From CBDUBS01 sp965365445 (GTDB lineage Bacteria > Bacteroidota > Rhodothermia > Rhodothermales > DASSAV01), in the NCBI GenBank assembly GCA_965365445.1, contig CBDUBS010000050.1, positions 1-22,035 on the forward strand: DNA of 22,035 nt, read 5' to 3'. Made by a program: the position numbers and the translations under genes. The notes beneath the pieces were generated by a model. That model was not told where the DNA came from. It saw only the letters and a list, made by a program, of their open reading frames with translations, and did no database searches. How positions within the stretch are numbered: position 1 is the stretch's first letter; each line of letters begins with the position of its first letter. Shown piece by piece: positions 15,909 to 22,035 of this stretch.

Positions 15909-17342
15909 TTAACGGAGCGTGGTAGAGGCGCTGCGGCGTTGCTGGAAAAAGCTCAGGCCGACGTACACGATAACGGCGATGAACCAGCCCGGAAGGCCGA
16001 GGAAATAAATGTCCATGTTCCACGTACGGTTCATCAGCCAGGCGCAAAGCAGGGTAATGCCCCAGGCCAGGCCGGCGGGCCAGCTGAACAGCAGGCGCTT
16101 GAACTCGGCGTACTCGCGGCGCAACCCCAGCCGTGGCAACAACCAGTAATCCGCAAAGATCACGGCCCCCATCGGCATGAGCAGCAATCCGTAAAGGGCC
16201 ACAAAATCCAGCAACCGCATCATGAGCGCCGGGAAGAGGGCGGCGATGGTCGTCACGACCCCTACGGCCAGGGTTACCTTCCAGCGTTTCCAGTTCGGCG
16301 TGACGGTCTGCATGGCCAGCCCGGCCCGGTAGATGGTCGGGTTGGCGGTGGTCCACCCCGCCACGATCACCGTGATGAGGCCGGCTACTCCGGCGCCCAT
16401 AAACGCGATAGGGCCGGGAGCCACTTCGCCGGATACCTGAATGGCGAGCGCCACGAGAATGCCGGAGGCAATCCATGCGATGAAGTGCCCGAGGTACATC
16501 CCGAATGCGCTCAGGAAGCCGTATTGCCACTTTTTGGCGTACCGAAGGATGGTCATATCCGCCATGCCGATGTGCATCGCCATGTTGGCGAACCAGGCGA
16601 AAAACATGACGTGCCAGAAGGTGAATTTCACCCGGCCCTCCATGGGTACACCCGTCCATATTTTTTCGTTGGCCACGGTCCAGAAATCGCCGATGGAGTT
16701 GACGCCCAGGCGCGGCAGCACCGCCACCGCCGACGCCACGAACACCAGGAACATCCAGGGAGCCGCAATTTTCCCGAAGTAAGCAATTTTCTCGAAGCCG
16801 AGGATGGCGAACACCGTCACGACGGCCCCCACCAGCAGGACCGCAACCACCCAGCCGACGCTGTTGGGGTACAGGTCGTTCAGGGCGGGCATCGTCATGT
16901 TGAACGGAATGCCCACGGCCGTGGCGGCTACCGATATCATGGCGCCGGCCAGGAAGCAAAACATCAACGCATTGACGATGTTGTACAGAAAAAGCAGATT
17001 CGGCCCGGCGATCTTGCGGAGCTGCCAGTACAGGTTCAACCGGGTGCGCGTGGCAATAGGAGCCGTAAGGAACGCCCAGCTCAATACGGCAAGCAGATTG
17101 CCGACGAGCAGGCCCGAGAACAGGTCGAAGGCAGCCACACCGTGCGCAACGAACAGCGGGCCGATGACGAATTCCGTTCCGGCTACGTGCTCACCGGAGT
17201 ACAAACCGATAAAGCTCGTCGCACCCTGCAAGCGCTTCTCCGAAACCGGCTCGCGGTCGAATTCATTGAGCGCATCGAGCCGCTCGGCGAGCGACCGTTT
17301 TTCCGGGGGAGCTACGGCCGGTCTGGCCTGTGGTTTACTCAT
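15909..17342 (-). CDS. NCS1-family-like (cytosine/purine permease type) secondary transporter
   Basis: 477 aa from the ATG at 17342 (MSKPQARPAV). The frame runs on to a TTG at 17426, but the added residues look non-coding. About 12 hydrophobic helices follow a roughly 40-residue cytoplasmic N-terminus. Family-like features include GLYSGEHVAGTEFVIGPLF (46-64), MTILRYAKKWQYGFLSAF (263-280), the unwound-helix motif GWTTANPTIYRAGLAM (329-344) and the late DFVALYGLLLMPMGAVIFADYW (379-400). These match the LeuT-fold NCS1 transporters (CodB, Mhp1), whose known substrates are nucleobases, hydantoins and related compounds, moved with H+ or Na+. Here it heads an operon with L-rhamnose isomerase and faces an AraC regulator, so a sugar or sugar-acid substrate is a reasonable but untested inference. 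Confidence 0.85.
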   Translation of the reverse strand: MSKPQARPAVAPPEKRSLAERLDALNEFDREPVSEKRLQGATSFIGLYSGEHVAGTEFVIGPLFVAHGVAAFDLFSGLLVGNLLAVLSWAFLTAPIATRTRLNLYWQLRKIAGPNLLFLYNIVNALMFCFLAGAMISVAATAVGIPFNMTMPALNDLYPNSVGWVVAVLLVGAVVTVFAILGFEKIAYFGKIAAPWMFLVFVASAVAVLPRLGVNSIGDFWTVANEKIWTGVPMEGRVKFTFWHVMFFAWFANMAMHIGMADMTILRYAKKWQYGFLSAFGMYLGHFIAWIASGILVALAIQVSGEVAPGPIAFMGAGVAGLITVIVAGWTTANPTIYRAGLAMQTVTPNWKRWKVTLAVGVVTTIAALFPALMMRLLDFVALYGLLLMPMGAVIFADYWLLPRLGLRREYAEFKRLLFSWPAGLAWGITLLCAWLMNRTWNMDIYFLGLPGWFIAVIVYVGLSFFQQRRSASTTLR

Positions 17343-17746
17343 GAGGTACCGGGAGTAAAGTAATGGAGTGAAAAATGCGGCAGTAAAGGCGGAAGCGCTT
17401 CGGTTCGCCGGGCTCAAAATACGCAACGCAACGGGCTGTCGAACAGAGCAACACGACCTCCGGTATCGCCCGGAACTCTTTTGACCTTAGTGGCAAACGC
17501 TCGCGGATTCCTTTTGGTGCCTTCCGCCCGCCGTATTGACGGAAACTTGGCGAGGCGGCTCCGCCCCGGCGGCCGGCTGCCATAGTTCCTATCGAAACAG
17601 GAGGTTGAATAACGCGGCGACGGGCGCTCGCCTCGACGACCCGAAATCCCTGTTGCACGGAAAATACGGATTTGCTAATCTATTAAAATAGCCAAAATGG
17701 CTCCCTGTTTGCACAATGTGGCACGAGCGCGGGAGGTCGCCCGACG
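17343..17746. promoter_or_regulatory. Divergent control region between permease-rhaI operon and araC-type gene
   Basis: These 404 nt hold no credible gene and must carry promoters for both directions. The araC-proximal part (about 17640-17700) is clearly more AT-rich than its surroundings, with TTTG at 17671 and TATTAAAAT at about 17681-17689, a plausible promoter for the regulator. On the minus strand the complement of 17415-17421 reads TATTTTG, one base short of the Bacteroidota -7 element TAnnTTTG, about 75 nt before the permease start. I see no convincing -33 partner. TTGCAC occurs twice in direct orientation (17653 and 17709), flanking a pair of dyads. Exact start points cannot be set from sequence alone. 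Confidence 0.6.
17680..17702. promoter_or_regulatory. Two abutting dyads, candidate operator
   Basis: CTATT-AA-AATAG (17680-17691) and AGCCA-AAA-TGGCT (17690-17702) are both perfect inverted repeats and share two bases. They lie 45-67 nt before the araC-type start in the AT-rich part of the divergent region, where a regulator controlling its own gene or the permease operon could bind. AraC-family sites are more often direct repeats, so a second regulator is possible. Confidence 0.4.
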
Positions 17747-18727
17747 ATGAGCATGGTTCGCACCCGGCATTCGACATTCAAGTACCTCACGGTGGCCGCT
17801 GCAGATCATTACTGGGGGCTGCACGTTACGGGCAGCGGTCGGGCCGACATCCCGCCGGAAGCCCCTTACCCCCCTCCGGTGCATCCGGAAGGCTATTCGT
17901 TCGATTGGCCCCACGGTCGCGTACTGGCCGGGTTTCAGGTGCTCTATATAACCCGCGGAAGCGGGTTTTTCGAGTCGAAAGCCACCGGACGGCTGAGGGT
18001 GGAAGAAGGCTCCGTAATCCTGTTGTTCCCGGACGTATGGCACCGCTACATGCCCGACGCGGAGGTGGGATGGACGGAGCACTGGATCGCGTTCGACGGC
18101 TCGGCGCCCAGGATGCTCCAGAAGCAGCGCATTTTTTCCCCGGAGCATCCGGTGATGGATGTAGGCGTCCAGGAGACGTTGTTGCGGCTCTACGGTGAAG
18201 TGCTGGACCGGATCGAGATGGAGAAAATCGGCTTCAAGGAGGTAGCCGCCGCCCTCACGATGCAGATTCTGGCGCACATCCACGCCATCCGGCGCAGACG
18301 GCAATTCGGCGGCAAGGAAGTAGCCGACGTGGTCCACCGGGCGAAACTGTATTTCGTGGAGCATTTGCACGAACCGATCAACCTGGAAGGGGTAGCCGGA
18401 ATGCTCGGGGTGGGGTACTCTTGGTTTCGTCACCGCTTCCGGGATTACACCGGCCTGTCGCCCGCGCAATACCTCATTCAACTCCGGATCAACAAAGCAA
18501 AAGAATTGCTTTCGGGCACTTCGTTCTCGATGCAGGAAGTAACGGGGGCGTCCGGCTTTCAGTCGCCGTACTACTTCTCCCGGTTGTTCCGGCAGAAAGT
18601 GGGCGTCACGCCGAGCCAGTGGCGGCGGTACTCCAGAGGAGAATCGTTACGGAGTCCTGCGGGGTCATTCGAATTGCGCGAGGTAGTTGCCGTAACCAAT
18701 CACGACGACCGAGAGGACGAGCAGTGA
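17747..18727 (+). CDS. AraC-family transcriptional regulator (probable rhamnose regulator)
   Basis: 326 aa. The N-terminal sensing domain (about 20-130) is cupin-like: HGRVLAGFQVLYITRGSGFF, then RLRVEEGSVILLFPDVWHRYMP, as in AraC/RhaR sugar-binding jelly rolls. The C-terminal double helix-turn-helix spans about 195-294, with INLEGVAGMLGVGYSWFRHRFRDYTGLSP and the second HTH VTGASGFQSPYYFSRLFRQKVGVTPSQWRR. The start is either ATG at 17747 or the one two codons later. The last 31 residues extend beyond the conserved domain, and the final 20 are encoded antisense to the end of rhaT. It is the only plus-strand gene, divergent from the permease-rhaI operon and convergent with rhaT. Control of these rhamnose genes in response to L-rhamnose is likely, as for AraC-type RhaR proteins elsewhere. 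Confidence 0.93.
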   Translation: MSMVRTRHSTFKYLTVAAADHYWGLHVTGSGRADIPPEAPYPPPVHPEGYSFDWPHGRVLAGFQVLYITRGSGFFESKATGRLRVEEGSVILLFPDVWHRYMPDAEVGWTEHWIAFDGSAPRMLQKQRIFSPEHPVMDVGVQETLLRLYGEVLDRIEMEKIGFKEVAAALTMQILAHIHAIRRRRQFGGKEVADVVHRAKLYFVEHLHEPINLEGVAGMLGVGYSWFRHRFRDYTGLSPAQYLIQLRINKAKELLSGTSFSMQEVTGASGFQSPYYFSRLFRQKVGVTPSQWRRYSRGESLRSPAGSFELREVVAVTNHDDREDEQ

Positions 18728-19708
18728 CAACCCGCCGTACAGAATGCGCATGACCCGCGGGCTCGACCCGATCCATTCCCGGGTTGCAATGCCCCACAGG
18801 GTGCTGAAGGCGATGATGAACGCCATATGGATGGACCAGCTCGCGAAGTCGTACCGGCCCATTTGTGTGGCGCCCATACCGTAGAACATGAACTGGAAGT
18901 ACCAGGTTATCCCTGCGGCGGCAGCAAACACGTAATTCAACCCCAGACCGCCCCGGACATCCAGGTAATCGGAAAAGGATCGGTTTTTCAGGTTGAGGTA
19001 GAGACACCAGAGGGCATTGGTCGTGAACCCTCCGGCAAAGATCACGATGAAAACCGGCGTGTTCTGCCAGAGCAGCGGGGTGCCGCCTTCCAGTGCGGCT
19101 TCAGCAATGGGTTTGCCCGCCGCGATGCCGAAGGCCATGCAGGCGCTCATAATCCCGGCAAAAAGGGCCACCCATACCCCTTTCATGAAGTTGAACTCCT
19201 TCACACCGGCCTTTTTTACGTCCTCCGGCAGCTCGCGATCCTTGACCATACCGGCCCATCCGGTTACGGCGATTCCGATGAGGGTGACCAGTATGCCGCC
19301 GAGGGTGATGAGGCCGGAACTCCGGGCGAGCAGCGCAAAGAACTCACCGAAGTACAGGGGTGGAATGAGCGTGCCGAAGGTGGCCGTCATGCCGAGGGCT
19401 ACGGCCATCCCGAGCGACATCCCCAGGTAGCGCATCGTAAGGCCGAAGGTGAGCCCGCCGACGCCCCACAGCACCCCGAAGAAATACGCCCAGAACAGCG
19501 AGGCGGAAGGAGCGGCGCTCAAAACGCCCCCCACGTCGGGCACGACGAGGTAGGCGACGAAGGTCGGCATTAGCACCCAGGAAAACACCCCGTTTACGAT
19601 CCAGTAACTCTCCCACGACCACTTTTTGACCTTTTTCAGGGGCACGTAGAAGCTGCCGGCGGCAAAACCGCCCAGGGCGTGAAGGAAAACGCCAAAAAAA
19701 GGATTCAT
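18665..19708 (-). CDS. rhaT: L-rhamnose/H+ symporter RhaT
   Basis: 347 aa (E. coli RhaT is 344) with about ten membrane helices. It shares clear signatures with enteric RhaT: FYVPLKKVKKWSWESYW (20-36), WGVGGLTFGLTMRYLGMSLG (about 81-100), the polar loop EFNFMKGVW, MSACMAFGIAAGKPIAEAA (about 189-207), ITWYFQFMFYGMG and YDFASWSIHMAF. It imports L-rhamnose, and in E. coli L-lyxose and mannose weakly, with a proton across the inner membrane. It lies 19 nt after the AraA-like isomerase in the same direction. Its last 63 bp overlap the 3' end of the AraC-type gene on the other strand. It is among the safest functional assignments in the window and fixes the sugar as L-rhamnose. Confidence 0.97.
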   Translation of the reverse strand: MNPFFGVFLHALGGFAAGSFYVPLKKVKKWSWESYWIVNGVFSWVLMPTFVAYLVVPDVGGVLSAAPSASLFWAYFFGVLWGVGGLTFGLTMRYLGMSLGMAVALGMTATFGTLIPPLYFGEFFALLARSSGLITLGGILVTLIGIAVTGWAGMVKDRELPEDVKKAGVKEFNFMKGVWVALFAGIMSACMAFGIAAGKPIAEAALEGGTPLLWQNTPVFIVIFAGGFTTNALWCLYLNLKNRSFSDYLDVRGGLGLNYVFAAAAGITWYFQFMFYGMGATQMGRYDFASWSIHMAFIIAFSTLWGIATREWIGSSPRVMRILYGGLSLLVLSVVVIGYGNYLAQFE

Positions 19709-19727
19709 GCGGACGGGAAAGGAAGGG

Positions 19728-21245
19728 TTACAGGCAGACGGCCGCAGAGGGCCATTCCATCAGCGTGCTGACCTTTTGCAGTACGGACGCATTGTGCCCG
19801 ATGCTCAAGGCGGCGTGGTGTGTGGGAGCCAGCGCGAACCAGGCGTTCATGAACGGGGTCGGCCCCGGCGCAAAACGCACGTGGGTCATCGTGTTGCCGA
19901 TCTTGAGAACCGGCGCCTCGACGGCTTCGCCGTGATTGACGATGGTATGCAGCCGCCCGTCCGCCTTCTGGGTGAGGTTGAGTAAAGTCACCGGCCCTTT
20001 CCGGACGGTGGCCTCGACGGAAACGCCGGTTCCCCACTTGCCGTGGTACAGGCCCATGCCCCGAAGAACGGGTTTTTCGGCGGCAATGGCGATGTGGAAC
20101 GGCCCGTCGTGGCCGAGCAGGATGGTCCCCCGGTCGTAGTCGGCGGCGACGATTTCACTGTACGACCCGCCCACGCCGAGGATGTCGCAGATTTTCATGG
20201 CGACAGCGGTTTTCATGTCGCCCTCGCCGCTGCACGGAATGCCCTGCGCCGTAAGAAGCGAATGGCCCAGGATGAACGCTTCCTGAAGCTTTTCGAAAGG
20301 GTTTCCCGGAGCGCCGCGGTAGTAATAGGTCAGGGCGTCGAGATCGAACGCCCGCACCAGCTTCTCCTGCGCGACGGCCACACGGGCGGCGGCGTCGAGT
20401 TGTTCCGGGCGGGGCTTCCGGGCGAGCGGGTCGGCAGGCGAGTCCTCGCTGATCACGAACATCTGCCGTACCTGCTGGAGCTTGGCTTCTTTTTCCGCCT
20501 CGGTAACGTCGTCCACCAGCCGGCCCAGGTCGTCCATTTCCAGGATCTCCACGTGCATCCCGGTTTGCGCCGTAATCATCGTGAAGTCGGAGTACATATC
20601 GAGCATCCCGGGGTAGGTGTGCCCGAGGAAACCCATACGTCCCTCACGAAGCGTTCGGGCCACACCCGCCGCGCGGGTCCAGTCCTCGATCTCGCTCCAG
20701 GCGGCCGCGGCTTCCGGATGGTCGTCCGTTTTTTCGTTCGCCAGGGAGATTTCGGGGGTATAATCCAGGCCCAGCAGTCCGGATACCACATGGAACCCGA
20801 TGCCCGCCCGGTTGAAGGCATTCGAAATCTCCGGCACGCAGCACCCGACGCAGTGGGCCAGCCACTCGCCGGTGGTCGTGCGGTCGTAGTTCATGGCCGC
20901 TGCGGGCTGAAGGTTCAGGACCACCACCGGCCGCCGGACATGTTTCGCTATGTGGATGTGGGATGCGCTCATGGCATACGTGGCGGCATGGCAGAACACC
21001 AGATCCACATTGCCCGCATTCAGCGTATCGGCGGCCCGGCGGGCGTCCGCTTCCTCGTCCACCATGCCCACATTGCACACGTCGGCCCACCGGCTCAGCT
21101 GCGTTTCGATGAACCGGTTGTATTCCATCAACCGCTCCAGCAGCCCCTCGAACTGGCTCCAGTAATGAGCGTGACCTATGGAATACAGGCCGATCCGGGC
21201 CTTTCGGGACGGTTTGATGGGTTCAAAGAGGGCGGTAGCCGGCAT
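19728..21245 (-). CDS. L-arabinose/L-fucose isomerase-family protein (AraA-like)
   Basis: 505 aa, close to E. coli AraA (500). The N-terminal half is a divergent Rossmann-like region (for example VDLVFCHAATYAMSASH, 80-96, and EGRMGFLGHTYPGMLDMYSD, 201-220). The C-terminal half keeps the AraA metal-site pattern: Glu341 in SGEGDMKTA, Glu364 in GGSYSEIVAADY, His379 in LLGHDGPFH, and His476/His477 in APTHHAALSIGHN. These correspond to E. coli Glu306, Glu333, His350 and His450 respectively. It is therefore likely an active Mn-dependent aldose-ketose isomerase. True substrate specificity is uncertain: sequence outside the metal site is far from classic AraA, and the window already has a rhamnose isomerase. 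L-arabinose, L-fucose or another sugar of the same polysaccharide are options. It lies between the partial GH106 gene (75-nt gap) and rhaT (19 nt). Confidence 0.85.
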   Translation of the reverse strand: MPATALFEPIKPSRKARIGLYSIGHAHYWSQFEGLLERLMEYNRFIETQLSRWADVCNVGMVDEEADARRAADTLNAGNVDLVFCHAATYAMSASHIHIAKHVRRPVVVLNLQPAAAMNYDRTTTGEWLAHCVGCCVPEISNAFNRAGIGFHVVSGLLGLDYTPEISLANEKTDDHPEAAAAWSEIEDWTRAAGVARTLREGRMGFLGHTYPGMLDMYSDFTMITAQTGMHVEILEMDDLGRLVDDVTEAEKEAKLQQVRQMFVISEDSPADPLARKPRPEQLDAAARVAVAQEKLVRAFDLDALTYYYRGAPGNPFEKLQEAFILGHSLLTAQGIPCSGEGDMKTAVAMKICDILGVGGSYSEIVAADYDRGTILLGHDGPFHIAIAAEKPVLRGMGLYHGKWGTGVSVEATVRKGPVTLLNLTQKADGRLHTIVNHGEAVEAPVLKIGNTMTHVRFAPGPTPFMNAWFALAPTHHAALSIGHNASVLQKVSTLMEWPSAAVCL

Positions 21246-21320
21246 GGGATCATTCCTCTGGTATATCTGGAAGCGTGAGATCTTGCAGAATAACCATTTT
21301 CCGGGAATGCTGCCGAACCC

Positions 21321-22035
21321 TCAGCGTGGAACGAACGTTTCCTGCGGCGCGAGTGTCACCGGGCCCAGCAACCCGGAAGGCATCGGCTCCCACGCGGAGG
21401 CATCGAATGGCTTGTACCCGATGGTGACGATGTTGGCATCGTAAAACGTTTTCCAGGGAACGCCGCGGCGGTCCATGTCGGCGATGCGGTTAGCCATGAG
21501 GTTGGTTGCCTCTATCTCCAGTCGGTTTTCTCCCTCCTTCAATGCCGCGCCTACGGGAATGCGGAACGGCAGGCTCCACACCGTGCCCAGATCCCGCCCG
21601 TTGAGGCGCACCCGGGCGCTTTCGCCGACCCGGCCGAGGTCGAGAAGCCAGGCATCGGCGTTCCCCTCCGGCTTCCGGAAGGTAATCGAATAACGAGCCG
21701 TCCCGGAGAAGGTACGCGCGGCTTCTCCGTGCTCGGTCCATGAGTCCAGCCGGTTGGTTGTATACGAGGCCGGCAGCTCCGGGCCGCCCTCGATGAACTC
21801 GACGACCCATTCCCCTTCGATGGGGACGGGCGCTCCCCCCGGCCGCAGGTACGGCCAAAGCGGCAGTTCGGGCAACCGCCCGGTGGACGTGCGCAGGATG
21901 CGGGACTCTCCGGGCTGAAGTTGCAGGTACACTTCCACCGCTCCCCTCGCCCCCGTTCGCAGCGACGCTTTACCGCGTCGGGCATACACCGGATCGAAAA
22001 GCACGGCCGAAACCGCCTCGACGCCGAGGGGGAAC
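21321..22035 (-). CDS. Second GH106 alpha-L-rhamnosidase (C-terminal 237 residues; N-terminus beyond window)
   Basis: The frame is open to the right edge and ends at TGA 21321-21323. A GTG at 22004 is only an internal valine, because homology to the other GH106 protein continues upstream of it (FPLGVEAVSAVLFDP against VPLQTPAVAAALFDP). The shared C-terminal beta-sandwich is obvious: FSGTARYSITF, LLDLGRVGESARVRLNG, ATNLMANRIADMDRRGVPWK and FDASAWEPMPSGLLGPVTLAP, matching the C-terminal quarter of the gene at 3049-5985. The two are paralogues, and divergence across the region suggests an old duplication or separate specificities. The catalytic part is not visible. It is upstream of, and probably co-transcribed with, the AraA-like gene and rhaT. 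Confidence 0.9.
   Translation of the reverse strand, partial: FPLGVEAVSAVLFDPVYARRGKASLRTGARGAVEVYLQLQPGESRILRTSTGRLPELPLWPYLRPGGAPVPIEGEWVVEFIEGGPELPASYTTNRLDSWTEHGEAARTFSGTARYSITFRKPEGNADAWLLDLGRVGESARVRLNGRDLGTVWSLPFRIPVGAALKEGENRLEIEATNLMANRIADMDRRGVPWKTFYDANIVTIGYKPFDASAWEPMPSGLLGPVTLAPQETFVPR

Noticed and set aside
17343..17426. N-terminal extension of the permease from a TTG at 17426
   Set aside because: The added residues are not conserved-looking and precede a normal cytoplasmic N-terminus beginning at the ATG at 17342.
17554..17565. GGCGG-CT-CCGCC inverted repeat in the divergent region
   Set aside because: A 2-nt loop cannot form a stable hairpin, and short GC repeats are common at this composition.
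1..22035. CRISPR arrays, tRNA/rRNA genes, insertion sequences or phage genes
   Set aside because: I saw no regularly spaced repeats, cloverleaf-like sequence, transposase motifs or integrase on either strand.

Overview
The window is GC-rich (roughly 60% or more by eye) and carries hallmarks of the Bacteroidota/Rhodothermota group: a SusC/SusD glycan-uptake pair, a FecI-type ECF sigma factor with a FecR-type anti-sigma factor, Tat-type and lipoprotein export signals on the hydrolases, and mostly weak Shine-Dalgarno sequences. High GC combined with SusC/SusD points towards Rhodothermales-like bacteria rather than the AT-rich gut Bacteroides. That placement is an inference, because no rRNA or marker gene is present.

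All genes but one lie on the minus strand, so the blocks read right to left. (A) 22035-18665: the C-terminal part of a GH106 alpha-L-rhamnosidase, an AraA-like sugar isomerase, and the L-rhamnose/H+ symporter RhaT. (B) 17747-18727, the only plus-strand gene: an AraC-type regulator whose 3' end overlaps the 3' end of rhaT by 63 bp. A 404-bp control region separates it from the divergent block C. (C) 17342-13046: an NCS1-type permease, a 59-aa two-helix membrane protein, a Pseudomonas stutzeri-type L-rhamnose isomerase with all metal ligands, and a Tat-exported Gfo/Idh/MocA oxidoreductase. (D) 12872-6093: ECF sigma factor, FecR-like anti-sigma factor, SusC with an N-terminal STN signalling domain, and SusD. 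(E) 5985-1, after a strong hairpin plus U-tract: a full-length GH106 alpha-L-rhamnosidase, a GH43/GH117-like five-bladed propeller hydrolase, an FG-GAP beta-propeller protein resembling PL11 rhamnogalacturonan lyases, and the first 78 codons of an S1-family sulfatase, cut by the window edge just after its catalytic cysteine.

Taken together this looks like a polysaccharide utilisation locus for a rhamnose-rich and probably sulfated glycan, such as ulvan, rhamnan sulfate or a rhamnogalacturonan. Surface and periplasmic enzymes would remove sulfate and rhamnose. SusC/SusD would import oligomers and, through STN-FecR-sigma, signal their presence. RhaT and possibly the NCS1-type permease would bring monomers into the cytoplasm, where the isomerases start catabolism. 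The kinase/aldolase or dehydrogenase steps of rhamnose catabolism are not in the window. The least described part is the NCS1-type permease and 59-aa membrane protein pair inside a rhamnose isomerase operon.
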